NCBI GenBank assembly: GCA_049965615.1
Contig: JBMFWD010000048.1
Location: 1 to 23,136 of the forward strand
DNA from: Acidobacterium sp049965615
GTDB taxonomy: Bacteria; Acidobacteriota; Terriglobia; Terriglobales; Acidobacteriaceae
Direction: 5' to 3'
Length of the DNA: 23,136 nt
Part shown: positions 8,628 to 16,420 of the stretch, one piece after another
Position numbering within the stretch: position 1 is the first letter of the stretch
Layout of the letters: every line of letters begins with the position of its first letter
The notes under the pieces: model-generated
What the model was told of the DNA's origin: nothing
Databases searched by the model: none
The model's input: the letters and a program-made list of their open reading frames with translations, nothing else
Position numbers and translations under genes: made by a program

Positions 8628-8810
8628 ATGCCCCTTAGTGGCGAAGCCATTCGCATGATGAATTACGTGGACGATGTATCAGTAACCCTGCGGCGAGTCC
8701 TGGCCCTTGTACCATCCCTGACCCCCGAGGAGCGCCAGCGCGTGAGCGAGTACATTCGCGAGTCGCGTCCGAATGCGGACAGCATTTTGCAGGCCCTGCA
8801 AGCGAAGTAG
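8628..8810 (+). CDS. Small conserved-looking protein of unknown function
   Basis: 60 residues, not recognised. The ATG is preceded by a strong site, GAGGAG, about 9 bases upstream. The protein has no signal peptide or membrane segment. It looks mostly helical with a charged middle (LTPEERQRVSEYIRESR), suggesting a small cytoplasmic helical protein, perhaps a partner or regulator. By hand count its codon third positions are 22 G and 20 C out of 60, unlike the G-dominated third positions of the flanking plus-strand genes. It stands between the DUF5916 gene and the permease pair, followed by a weak hairpin (8906-8927) and a strong terminator (8953-8988), so it is probably a single transcription unit. 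The ribosome binding site and terminator make it likely real. Confidence 0.6.
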   Translation: MPLSGEAIRMMNYVDDVSVTLRRVLALVPSLTPEERQRVSEYIRESRPNADSILQALQAK

Positions 8811-8952
8811 ACGCTGTAACCGGCGGGCCATCGTGGCTGACAGCGGGCTATTAGTGGCGCATCTGGCGTGGGGAAGGTTCCTTCGGCGGATGAAGCGGCG
8901 GTGTTCGCGAGGAGTTTGGAACTCGCGGCCGGAGTGTTTTTATGAACGGGAG

Positions 8953-8988
8953 AGCGGCGGCTCAGATTGAGCCGCCGCTTTTCTTTTT
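8953..8988 (+). terminator. Strong intrinsic terminator before the permease genes
   Basis: A perfect 12-bp GC-rich stem (AGCGGCGGCTCA with TGAGCCGCCGCT) and GAT loop are followed by TTTTCTTTTT. It separates the 60-residue gene from the permease pair, so the permeases need a promoter in the next 60 bases or rely on read-through. Confidence 0.92.
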
Positions 8989-9044
8989 CTTCCTTGCAAG
9001 GGGAAGGAACGAATGGATGCGCTCTCTCGTATTCAGCATTACAG

Positions 9045-10310
9045 ATGCGAAGTTTCGGTGACATTTTCGGGCAGGTGTTTCAGGCGATCTGGGCGAACAA
9101 GCTGCGGTCGTTTTTGACGATGTTTGGGATTGCGTGGGGCGTGGGCTCGATGCTGCTGCTGATTGGCGTGGGCGAGGGATTCCGCGTGGGCCAGCGGGAG
9201 CGGCTGGCGGATGTGGGCAGCGATGTGGTGATGATGTGGGGCGGGACGGTTCCGGCGGTGGCGAGCCAGCACGTTGGGATGAAGCCTTACTTTTTGACGC
9301 TGGGCGATGAAGAGGCGATTGCGACGCAGGCTCCGGATGTAGGGCATGTGACGGCAGTGCTGGACAGCGACGGATGGAAGGAGCAGAGCCGGTTTGAGAC
9401 GATTTCCGGCGCGGTGTATGGGGTGCAGCCGAATGCGCCGGTGGTGCGAAATTTGCCGCTGGCGAAGGGTCGTTTTATCAATGAAAGCGACATGGCGCAC
9501 CGGAGCGACGTGATTGTGCTGGGGTCGCGTGCGGCGGAGATGCTGTTTCCGCACCGGCCGGCGCTGGGCGAATACGTGACGGTAAGCGGGATTCGGTTTC
9601 TGGTAATAGGGGTTGAAAAGAAAGTCGGGCACGGGGATAACAACCAGCAGAACCAGCAGGTGTACATTCCGCTGACGGTGATGATGGCAAACTTTGCGAT
9701 CAAAGGGACGGATGGCGAGATGGTTCCGACGGATGCGATCAGCTCGATCCAGTACCAGCCGAGGACGCATGCGGCGCACCTGGCGGCAGTGAATGAAGTG
9801 CATGAGATTGTGGCGCGGCGGCATGGGTTTGATCCGAATGCGCCGCAGGCGTTCAACGAATGGGACACGATTCAGAGTGCGGAGATGGTGGACAAGATTT
9901 TCGACGCGATGGATTTCTTTCTGGGCAGCGTGGGACTGGTGACGCTGGGGCTGGGCGCGGTGGGGATTGTGAACATCATGCTGGTGGCGGTTTCGGAGCG
10001 GACGCGCGAGATTGGATTGCGGAAGGCGATAGGCGCGACGAGCCGGAGCATTTTGACGCAGTTTTTTCTGGAAGGAATTACGCTGACTGCGCTGAGCGGG
10101 CTGATTGGAATAGGTGGTGCGGCGGCGTTTATGTGGGTGTTGCAACAAGTATTGGGCGGGGGGATGCAAGGATTTGCTCCACCGCATATTGTTCCATGGA
10201 CGGCGGCGCTGGCATTGGGCTCGCTGACGGTTTGCGGAGTAGTTGCGGGGGTGTATCCGGCGTCGCGGGCGGCGGCGCTGGAGCCGGTGGAGGCGTTGCG
10301 GCGCGAATAG
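9045..10310 (+). CDS. MacB/FtsX-type ABC transporter permease, first of a pair
   Basis: 421 residues. It follows the MacB permease plan: an N-terminal transmembrane helix with the conserved entry NKLRSFLTMFGIAWGVGS (about 17-34), a large periplasmic domain (about 50-285), and a C-terminal FtsX region with three helices (about 290-415) including GAVGIVNIMLVAVSERTREIGLRKAIGA and the closing PASRAAALEPVEALR. Such permeases use ATP hydrolysed by a separate or fused MacB/LolD-like subunit to move lipoproteins, peptides or drugs, or to do mechanical work in the envelope. This protein has no nucleotide-binding domain. The ATG at 9045 has no visible ribosome binding site; the only other in-frame starts are TTGs inside or just after the upstream terminator. 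The second permease follows after 16 bases. Confidence 0.92.
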   Translation: MRSFGDIFGQVFQAIWANKLRSFLTMFGIAWGVGSMLLLIGVGEGFRVGQRERLADVGSDVVMMWGGTVPAVASQHVGMKPYFLTLGDEEAIATQAPDVGHVTAVLDSDGWKEQSRFETISGAVYGVQPNAPVVRNLPLAKGRFINESDMAHRSDVIVLGSRAAEMLFPHRPALGEYVTVSGIRFLVIGVEKKVGHGDNNQQNQQVYIPLTVMMANFAIKGTDGEMVPTDAISSIQYQPRTHAAHLAAVNEVHEIVARRHGFDPNAPQAFNEWDTIQSAEMVDKIFDAMDFFLGSVGLVTLGLGAVGIVNIMLVAVSERTREIGLRKAIGATSRSILTQFFLEGITLTALSGLIGIGGAAAFMWVLQQVLGGGMQGFAPPHIVPWTAALALGSLTVCGVVAGVYPASRAAALEPVEALRRE

Positions 10311-10326
10311 GAATAGGAGTGCGGAA

Positions 10327-11565
10327 ATGCTGAAGGATATCTGGGCGCAGGCGTGGGAGGCGATGATTTTTAATCGCCGGCGCACGATGATTACGATTTG
10401 CGGGATGGCGTGGGGCATTGCGACGGTGGTGCTGCTGCTGGCGTATGGGGCGGGATTCTCGAATGCGATCCAGACGATTTTTGCGCAGTGGGGCACGCAG
10501 ATGATCGGCGTGTTTCCGGGGAAGACGTCGGAGCAGGCGGGCGGGATGAAGGCCGGGGTTCCGGTGCACTTTACGATGAGCGACGTGGATCTGCTTCGGA
10601 ATACGGTTCCGAGGGTAGAGCGGATTACGCCGGAGCTGGCGAAGGGGCTGGTGGTTTCCAACGAGCTGCACAGCTACACGTGGAATGTGAATGGGGATGA
10701 GCCGGACATTACCGACATCATGCGTCTGCCGATAGCGGTTGGGCGGTTTTACAACGAGAAGGACAACGAGCAGCATGCGCACGTGGCGGTGCTGGCGAGC
10801 GACTCGAAGAAGCTGCTGATGGATGGGATGTATCCGATTGGGGCGCGGATACGGATTTCGGGTGTGCCGTTCAGGGTGATTGGAGTGCTGAAGCCGAAGA
10901 TGGCCGAGGCGGGCAATGATGTGAACCGGCAGGTGTACATTCCGATCAACGCGATGAAGGGACTGATGGACCCGAAGAATTTGACGGGGATATGGTTCAG
11001 CTATCGCGGGCCGAACGGGCCGGTGGAGCAGGCGATGCGGAATTCGCTGGCGGCTGCGCACAATTTTGTGCCGACGGACCACAATGCAATTTACGTGGCG
11101 AATATTCAAAAGCAACTGTATCAGTTTCAAATTATTATAGCGGCGCTACAGGGGCTTTTGCTGTTTATTGGCGCGCTGACGCTGGGGATTGCGGGCATCG
11201 GGCTGATGAACATTATGCTGGTGGCGGTGCAGCAGCGGACGCGGGAGATTGGCGTGGAGAAGGCGCTGGGCGCGCGGCGGCGGCATATTCTGCTGCAGTT
11301 TCTGGCTGAGGCGATGGTGATTACGGGGCTGGGCGGGGTGCTGGGGATTGTGTTGTCGTACGTGGTGTCAATTGCGGTGGGGCGGATTACGTTTTACAGC
11401 GCGATTGCTTCCAATGCGCATGCGGCGGATATCCGGCTGCTGATTTCGCCGATGATTGTGCTGGCGGCGACGGTGACGCTGGTGGTGGTTGGGACGGTGA
11501 GCGGGATGCTGCCGGCGCTGAAGGCGGCGAATCTTGATCCGATTGAGGCGCTGCGGTACGAGTGA
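10327..11565 (+). CDS. MacB/FtsX-type ABC transporter permease, second of a pair
   Basis: 412 residues with the same architecture as the preceding permease: first helix region RRRTMITICGMAWGIATVVLLLAYG (about 15-39 overall), periplasmic MacB-type domain (about 45-270), then the FtsX region with GIAGIGLMNIMLVAVQQRTREIG and the ending LKAANLDPIEALRYE. The ATG is well placed, with AGGAG 7 bases upstream and 16 bases after the previous stop, so the two are surely one operon. The two proteins share motifs but differ in length and sequence, which suggests a heterodimeric transporter core. No Walker A/B or signature-motif protein, nor a HlyD-like adaptor, is encoded on either side; the ATPase must come from elsewhere. 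A bidirectional terminator follows. Confidence 0.92.
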   Translation: MLKDIWAQAWEAMIFNRRRTMITICGMAWGIATVVLLLAYGAGFSNAIQTIFAQWGTQMIGVFPGKTSEQAGGMKAGVPVHFTMSDVDLLRNTVPRVERITPELAKGLVVSNELHSYTWNVNGDEPDITDIMRLPIAVGRFYNEKDNEQHAHVAVLASDSKKLLMDGMYPIGARIRISGVPFRVIGVLKPKMAEAGNDVNRQVYIPINAMKGLMDPKNLTGIWFSYRGPNGPVEQAMRNSLAAAHNFVPTDHNAIYVANIQKQLYQFQIIIAALQGLLLFIGALTLGIAGIGLMNIMLVAVQQRTREIGVEKALGARRRHILLQFLAEAMVITGLGGVLGIVLSYVVSIAVGRITFYSAIASNAHAADIRLLISPMIVLAATVTLVVVGTVSGMLPALKAANLDPIEALRYE

Positions 11566-11587
11566 GGCAGGGAGAGGATGAAATGGG

Positions 11588-11613
11588 AAAAGCCCCGCGG
11601 TTGCGGGGCTTTT
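11588..11613. terminator. Bidirectional intrinsic terminator
   Basis: AAAAGCCCCGC pairs with GCGGGGCTTTT around a 4-base GGTT loop. It lies 22 bases after the permease stop and 18 bases after the stop of the convergent YceI gene, and serves both. Confidence 0.92.
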
Positions 11614-11631
11614 GCTTGCGTGGAGGGTGGG

Positions 11632-12216
11632 TTATTTTTGAATGGCTTCAATGTCGAGGGTAATTTTGACGTTGTCGCCGATCATGGCGTCGCCGTCGGG
11701 GAGCAGGCCGTTCCAATTGAGGCCGAAGTTTTTGCGGTCAAGGGTGGTGGTGGCCTGGAAGCCGCGATGAATGTGGCCCTGGAGGGTGATGGGGTGGCTG
11801 GGGTCGTCCATCTGCAGGGTGACGGGACGAGTGACGCCGTGCATGGTGAGGTTGCCGACGACCTTGTAGCCGCCGTTGTCCGGCGTGACGCTGGTGCTCT
11901 TGAAGGTCATGTCAGGGAATTGGGCGACGTTGAAGAAGTCCTTGCCGCGGAGATCTTTGTCGCGCATGGCCACGCCGGTATCGACGGTGTTGATGGGGAT
12001 GACGGCGTTGACGGAGGATTTTGCCATGTCTTTGCTGTCGAGGACGATGGTGCCGGTGATATGGCTGAACTGGCCGTGCACGCGGGAGATTTCCATGTGT
12101 TTGATGCTGAAGTCGGCCTCGGAGTGATTGGGGTCGATGTTGAGGGTGGTGGATTGCGCGCAGGCGATGGATGCGGCTCCGATGATTACGGCGAGGGCGG
12201 CGATGCGAAGCTTCAT
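11632..12216 (-). CDS. Secreted YceI-family lipid-binding protein
   Basis: 194 residues from the ATG at 12216, preceded by AGGAG 8 bases upstream. It opens a signal peptide (MKLRIAALAVIIGAASIACA, cut before QSTTL). YceI proteins are lipocalin-like beta-barrels that bind isoprenoid or other long lipophilic molecules in the periplasm. Family marks are plain: the N-terminal ID-x-x-H-S-x-ADFSIKHM (Asp, His and Ser at about 27-31), the VHGQF segment, VDTGVAMRDKDLRGKDFFNV and the FGLNWNG near the end. Length fits. It is downstream of the M1-like gene on the same strand, but an AT-rich hairpin with a T run sits between them, so it probably has its own promoter. Confidence 0.94.
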   Translation of the reverse strand: MKLRIAALAVIIGAASIACAQSTTLNIDPNHSEADFSIKHMEISRVHGQFSHITGTIVLDSKDMAKSSVNAVIPINTVDTGVAMRDKDLRGKDFFNVAQFPDMTFKSTSVTPDNGGYKVVGNLTMHGVTRPVTLQMDDPSHPITLQGHIHRGFQATTTLDRKNFGLNWNGLLPDGDAMIGDNVKITLDIEAIQK

Positions 12217-12273
12217 GTAGGGTTCTCCTGTGAGGTTGCGGCCGAGGTGCAGGCTTGACGGCAACTCATCATG

Positions 12274-12300
12274 AAAAAAATAGGTGTTACAACAACTATT
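12274..12300 (-). terminator. AT-rich hairpin with T run after the M1-like gene
   Basis: On the minus strand AATAG-T-TGT and ACA-C-CTATT form a short stem with one mismatch and a 4-base loop, followed by several T residues. It sits about 5 bases after the M1-like stop. The stem is weak, so the call is tentative. Confidence 0.4.
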
Positions 12301-12304
12301 TTAC

Positions 12305-14275
12305 TTATTTCGGCAGTTTGTAGGGGGTTTGAATGTCGCGGCGGGCTTCGTTGAGCGCGCCGGAGGTGTTGTCGTGGGTAAGGAGAGCCTCGCGGTACTC
12401 GCGGATGGCGCGGTCACGCTGGCCTGTGATGTCAAAGATTTTGCCGATTTCGATGTGGCTCCAGACGGCGGTCCATGGAGGCACGCCATCGCCGTGGAGG
12501 GAGGCGCGGTAGGCGTTTACGGCGGCCTGGTACTCGTGCTGCTGGAATAGGAGTTCACCGATGCGGAAGTTGGCGAGCGAGCTGAGTGGGTTGACCTTGA
12601 GGGCGGCCTGGTACTGGGCGAGGGCTCCGGCGGCGTCGCCTTGTGCGGCCAACTGCTGACCGCGGAGGATGTCGACGCGGATCTGCATGGCGGGGTCGTC
12701 CTGAAGGATGTTGCCTTCGGGGTCGACGGTGATTTTGCGGGGCATGCCGAAGGTGACGATGTTGAACGGCGTGCTGGTGCCGACGACGTGGACGATGCGG
12801 CTTTCGGTTTTGCCTTCTGTCTCAATGCGCAGCTTGACGGGCATGTTGAAGAGGTCTAGCTGCTGCTTGATTTCGCCGACCGTGCGGAAGCCTTTGCCGT
12901 TGCCGAGGCGGAAGATGGTCCACTTGGTGGAGAAGCTGGGTGCTCCTGTGGCGTCGAGCCACTCGGCGAAGAAGGGCGTGAGGTTTTTGCCGGAGGTGGA
13001 CTCGGCGATTTTTTTGAAGTCTGCGGTGGTGATGCCTTTGCCGGAGTACTGGGTGGTGACGTTGTTGAGGATTTTGTCGAAGGTGTTGTCGCCAAGCATC
13101 CAGTTGAGCATGTGGAGGACTTCTGCGCCCTTGTAGAAGGTCATGGACTGGAACTGGGGCGAGAAGGCGTTCAGGCGTCCGGCGCTGGTGAGGGGGATGG
13201 TGTCGTAGGCGAGGGCTCCGGCTGCGATGTCCTTGAGGGCGGTGAGCATGGCGCCTTCGCCGTCCTGGTACTGGAGGTAGAGGAGCTCAGAGTAGGTGCA
13301 CATGCCGTTGGTGATCCATGCGTCGTTGAGGGTAGCGGGGCTGACGGCGCTGCTCCACCACTGGTGGGCGATGGTGTTGGCGAGGAGACGGAAGCTGGCG
13401 CCTCCGCCGATCTGCGAGCCGGCGACGGCGGCGATTTGGGGGGCCCAATATGCGGGGACGGTGTTGTTGGGCAGCTCGACGATGTAGAGTTCGTTGGACT
13501 GGGGCGTGCCGAAGGTGCTGGAGAAGTAGGCGAATTCGTCGAGAGCAGCGGTGCCGTAGTCAGTTTGCGCAGCCTTTTTGTGGGCGGCGGTGACGTAGAG
13601 GTGGATGTTGGGGGCGTCGGGCGCGGGGACGTCAATCCATTTGCCGATGAAGATGCTGCCGGGGAAGCCGGTTTTGTCCCACTTGAAGGTGTACTGATCG
13701 AGGCCGTTGCCGGTGGTGGGCTTGCCGGTGGGTCCGCTGCCGATGACGGTGTAGCCGGCGGGGACGGAGATCTGCATGTCGGCGGTGAAGCGGTCGGTGA
13801 GGTAGCCGTCCATGGGGAACCACGCGCCGCCGTAGAGCAGGTAGCTGATGGAGGGGTTGATTTCGGCGAGGGTGAGGCCGGGGACGGGTCCGCCATTGCC
13901 GCCGTTGAGATTGCCGGAGTAGGTGAAGGTCCAGGTGTAGGTCTGGCCCTTGGCGAGCGGTGTGGCGGGGGTGATGAGGAGGGTGTCGTTGGCTCCGCGA
14001 ATGCCGTTGAGGGTGTTGCCCTGGCTGTCCGTGATTTTGCTGATGGTGAGCATGTCGTGGAGGACGAAGCTGGCGGTCTGGAGGTCCTGATTGGCGGTGA
14101 AGGTGACCTGCGCGGTGGCGGAGAGGGTGTGGGTCCGGGGGGTGACGGAGGCCTGGATGTTGTAGGCGGAGATGTGGATGGGGTCCGATTGCTGGGCGCG
14201 CGCGATGGAGGCGCAGAAGAGAGAAAGGGTGAGCAGGGCGAGAACGCGGGCGCGGCTTAGGTAGAGATTTTTCAT
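12305..14275 (-). CDS. Exported M1-like protein with TPRs and broken zinc site
   Basis: 656 residues. The signal peptide is MKNLYLSRARVLALLTLSLF up to about SIARA (27). Residues about 30-215 are the beta-saddle N-domain of M1 peptidases; about 225-480 are the catalytic-like domain; about 540-650 are TPR repeats (AALKVNPLSSLANFRIGELL, REYREALL). In active M1 enzymes the site is HExxH-x18-E with an upstream GxMEN motif. Here the aligned positions read N300-T301-I-A-H304-QWW and then WITNG with N323 for the glutamate. Two of three zinc ligands and the catalytic glutamate are lost, the GxMEN motif is not recognisable, while the Tyr of FYKGAEVLHML (381) remains. It is probably a pseudo-peptidase acting as a periplasmic binding or scaffold protein. 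Its ATG overlaps the lpxB stop by one base (TGATG), so translation is probably coupled to lpxB. Confidence 0.88.
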   Translation of the reverse strand: MKNLYLSRARVLALLTLSLFCASIARAQQSDPIHISAYNIQASVTPRTHTLSATAQVTFTANQDLQTASFVLHDMLTISKITDSQGNTLNGIRGANDTLLITPATPLAKGQTYTWTFTYSGNLNGGNGGPVPGLTLAEINPSISYLLYGGAWFPMDGYLTDRFTADMQISVPAGYTVIGSGPTGKPTTGNGLDQYTFKWDKTGFPGSIFIGKWIDVPAPDAPNIHLYVTAAHKKAAQTDYGTAALDEFAYFSSTFGTPQSNELYIVELPNNTVPAYWAPQIAAVAGSQIGGGASFRLLANTIAHQWWSSAVSPATLNDAWITNGMCTYSELLYLQYQDGEGAMLTALKDIAAGALAYDTIPLTSAGRLNAFSPQFQSMTFYKGAEVLHMLNWMLGDNTFDKILNNVTTQYSGKGITTADFKKIAESTSGKNLTPFFAEWLDATGAPSFSTKWTIFRLGNGKGFRTVGEIKQQLDLFNMPVKLRIETEGKTESRIVHVVGTSTPFNIVTFGMPRKITVDPEGNILQDDPAMQIRVDILRGQQLAAQGDAAGALAQYQAALKVNPLSSLANFRIGELLFQQHEYQAAVNAYRASLHGDGVPPWTAVWSHIEIGKIFDITGQRDRAIREYREALLTHDNTSGALNEARRDIQTPYKLPK

Positions 14276-15453
14276 CAGACGGATCTCGGTTTCTTCTGGA
14301 GCATTTGGGCGGCGGTCTGGGCGACGCTCTGGATGGCTCCGCCGGGTGGCGGAGTGAGGGCGCGGCGGACCTGGGCCATTTGAGCTTGCATGGTTTGGCG
14401 TAGATGCTGGTTGTGGAGCAAGGGTTCCACCTGTGAGACGATGGCATCCGCCGTAAAGTCATGCTGGATGAGCTCTGGGACCATGCGTGCTCCTGCAATC
14501 AAGTTGGCCATGGCGACGTGGGGTACGTCCACTATGCGTTTTGCTATGGCATAAGTTACAGGAGATACGCGGTATACCACTACAAACGGATTGCCGATGA
14601 GGGCGGCTTCGACGGTGGCGGTTCCGCTGGCGACGATGCTGGCACGGGCGTGGTGGAGGGTAGCGCGTGCGTCGTCGGTGACGGTGATGCGGGGCGGATG
14701 GGGCTGGGCGGCGATGAGCGCGGCGAGTTTTTCGCGAATGTGGCTGCGCTGATTTTCAGTGAGGGATGTGGCGAGGGGGAAGATGTACTCGTGCGCGGGG
14801 CCGAGTTTGGCGGCTGCGGCGACCATTTCCGGGAGGTTGAGCCGGATCTCCTTGCCGCGGCTGCCGGGGAGGATGCCGATCCAGAATTTTGCGGGGTCGA
14901 GGTGGTGCCGGGCGGCGAAGTCTTCGCGGGAGACGGTGGGCACGGGGAGTTCGGCGAGGGGATGGCCGACGAAGTCGGCCTGGACGCCGTGGGAGCGGTA
15001 GAAGTCGACCTCGAAGGGAAAGATGACGAGCATGCGGTCGACGTACCGCTGGACTTTGCGGATACGGTATTTCTTCCAGGCCCAGAGCTGGGGAGAGACG
15101 AAGTAGAGGACGGGCGTGCCCTGCTGGTGAAGGGTGCGGGCGAGCGAGAGATTGACGTCCGGGAAGTCGATGAGGATGGCGAGGTCGGGCTTTTCCGCGC
15201 GGATGGAGGCTTTGAGGCGCAGGTATTCGCCGTAGATGCGGGGGAGATGGCGGACTACCTCGGTGATGCCCATGATGGCCACGTCTTCTGCGCGGACGAT
15301 GCGGCGCATTCCGAGCTGCTCCATGCGCTGGCCGCCGAGGCCAAAGAACTGGATGGCGGGCTCGACGTTGCGGAGGGCGGAGATGAGTGCCGCGCCGTAG
15401 TGCTCGCCTGAGGCTTCGCCGGCGGAGAGGAAGATTTTGGGGGCAGCGGTCAT
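14275..15453 (-). CDS. lpxB: Lipid-A-disaccharide synthase
   Basis: 392 residues from the ATG at 15453 (AGGTG 6 bases upstream; an in-frame GTG three codons earlier is also possible). It is a GT19 glycosyltransferase that joins UDP-2,3-diacylglucosamine and lipid X into the lipid A disaccharide at the inner face of the inner membrane. Family motifs run in order: SAGEASGEHYGA near the N-terminus, LIDFPDVNL (about 95), VSPQLWAWKKYRI (about 119), IFPFEVDFY, VGHPL, GILPGSRGKEI (about 200), then SGTATVEAALIGNPFVVVYR (about 262) and VPHVAMANLIAG. Length and all motifs fit an active enzyme. No other lpx gene is near. It is flanked by the GH16 gene 40 bases upstream and the overlapping M1-like gene downstream. 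Confidence 0.96.
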   Translation of the reverse strand: MTAAPKIFLSAGEASGEHYGAALISALRNVEPAIQFFGLGGQRMEQLGMRRIVRAEDVAIMGITEVVRHLPRIYGEYLRLKASIRAEKPDLAILIDFPDVNLSLARTLHQQGTPVLYFVSPQLWAWKKYRIRKVQRYVDRMLVIFPFEVDFYRSHGVQADFVGHPLAELPVPTVSREDFAARHHLDPAKFWIGILPGSRGKEIRLNLPEMVAAAAKLGPAHEYIFPLATSLTENQRSHIREKLAALIAAQPHPPRITVTDDARATLHHARASIVASGTATVEAALIGNPFVVVYRVSPVTYAIAKRIVDVPHVAMANLIAGARMVPELIQHDFTADAIVSQVEPLLHNQHLRQTMQAQMAQVRRALTPPPGGAIQSVAQTAAQMLQKKPRSV

Positions 15454-15492
15454 GGACTGCACCTATTGTAGGTGGAGTTTGCAGGTGGAGTG

Positions 15493-16362
15493 CTAGGGCT
15501 GTGCGGGGCGGTCCTGGTAGACACGGACCCAGTCGACCAGCATTTGCGCGGGGAAGCGGGTGGTGGCGTCGGGGTTGCCGGGCCATGCTCCACCAACGGC
15601 GAGGTTGAGGATGAGGAAGAACTTGCCGTGGTCGAAGGGCCAGTTGGCTCCTTTGGGCAGGTCAGAGGGGGTGAGCGTGGCGTAGATGTTGCTTGGCTTG
15701 TCCACATAGAACTGGACCTTGCCTGGGGACCAGATCATGCCGTAGACGTGGAATTTTTTGTAGAAGGCCGCGTGATTGGGGAGCGAGTAGCGGTGGGTGA
15801 TGATGTGGCCGATGAAGCCGGGGCCGTGGATGGAGCCGTAGACGGTGGCGGGTGTTTTGCCGATGTTTTCCATGATGTCGAACTCGCCGCATCTGGGCCA
15901 TCCGACCTGCGAGATGTTGTCGCCGAGCATCCAGAAGGCGGGCCACATGCCTTGTCCGCGGGGGATTTTGATACGGGCCTCGATGCGGCCGTACTGGAAG
16001 CTGTGCAGGCCTTTGGTGTTGAGGCGGGCGGAGGTGTAGACGCCGGGGGATGACTGGCGGGCGATGATGTGGAGGTATCCGTCCCGGCCGATGTAGGAGT
16101 TGGGGTGTCTGGCGCTGCAGGGGGGAGTGTTGGAGCCGTAGGCGCAGTAGGTTTCAAGCTCGTCGTTGTTGTTGCGCTGGGGGCCGGTGATGTAGTTCCA
16201 GTCTGCGGGGCTGGGCGCGGTGTGGGCCGAGGCAGGGTGGTTGAATTCGGCGCTCCAGACGAGGGTTTGGTGCATGGGTTTTGCATGTTGGGCGAGGAGT
16301 GGGATGGTTGTGAGAAGGATTGAGCCGAGGACGATGAGGATGGGCTGATTTTTCTTCGACAT
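15493..16362 (-). CDS. Secreted GH16 glycoside hydrolase
   Basis: 289 residues from the ATG at 16362, which opens a signal peptide (MSKKNQPILIVLGSILLTTI, cleavage near LLAQ, residue 25). A longer upstream frame is open but has non-coding character. GH16 enzymes are beta-jelly-roll retaining hydrolases of beta-1,3/1,4-glucans, galactans and xyloglucan. The catalytic motif E-x-D-x-x-E is intact: GEFDIMENIG with E160, D162 and E165. Flanking family segments are present: NNNDELETYC (64-73), FQYGRIEARIKIP, GMWPAFWMLG (138-147), and the C-terminal LILNLAVGGAWPG and MLVDWVRVYQ. It resembles laminarinase-type members, but the substrate cannot be fixed from motifs. It lies 58 bases after the DUF1080 gene and 40 bases before lpxB, all on the minus strand. 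Its ribosome binding site is poor. Confidence 0.94.
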   Translation of the reverse strand: MSKKNQPILIVLGSILLTTIPLLAQHAKPMHQTLVWSAEFNHPASAHTAPSPADWNYITGPQRNNNDELETYCAYGSNTPPCSARHPNSYIGRDGYLHIIARQSSPGVYTSARLNTKGLHSFQYGRIEARIKIPRGQGMWPAFWMLGDNISQVGWPRCGEFDIMENIGKTPATVYGSIHGPGFIGHIITHRYSLPNHAAFYKKFHVYGMIWSPGKVQFYVDKPSNIYATLTPSDLPKGANWPFDHGKFFLILNLAVGGAWPGNPDATTRFPAQMLVDWVRVYQDRPAQP

Positions 16363-16420
16363 GCGAAATTTGCCTTTTGTGTAGCTTTTAGTCTCGGGTG
16401 GTTCGGCAGACGCCGAGATT

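Noticed and set aside
8942..9061. 39-codon frame reaching into the permease start
   Set aside because: It runs straight through a strong terminator hairpin and T run (translated as poly-Phe), and has no ribosome binding site.
9039..10661. 540-codon minus-strand open frame
   Set aside because: Antisense to the two permease genes; its translation is Arg/His/Pro-rich without any family resemblance.
13112..14260. 382-codon plus-strand open frame
   Set aside because: Antisense to the M1-like gene; the Gly/Val/Glu-rich composition is a shadow effect.
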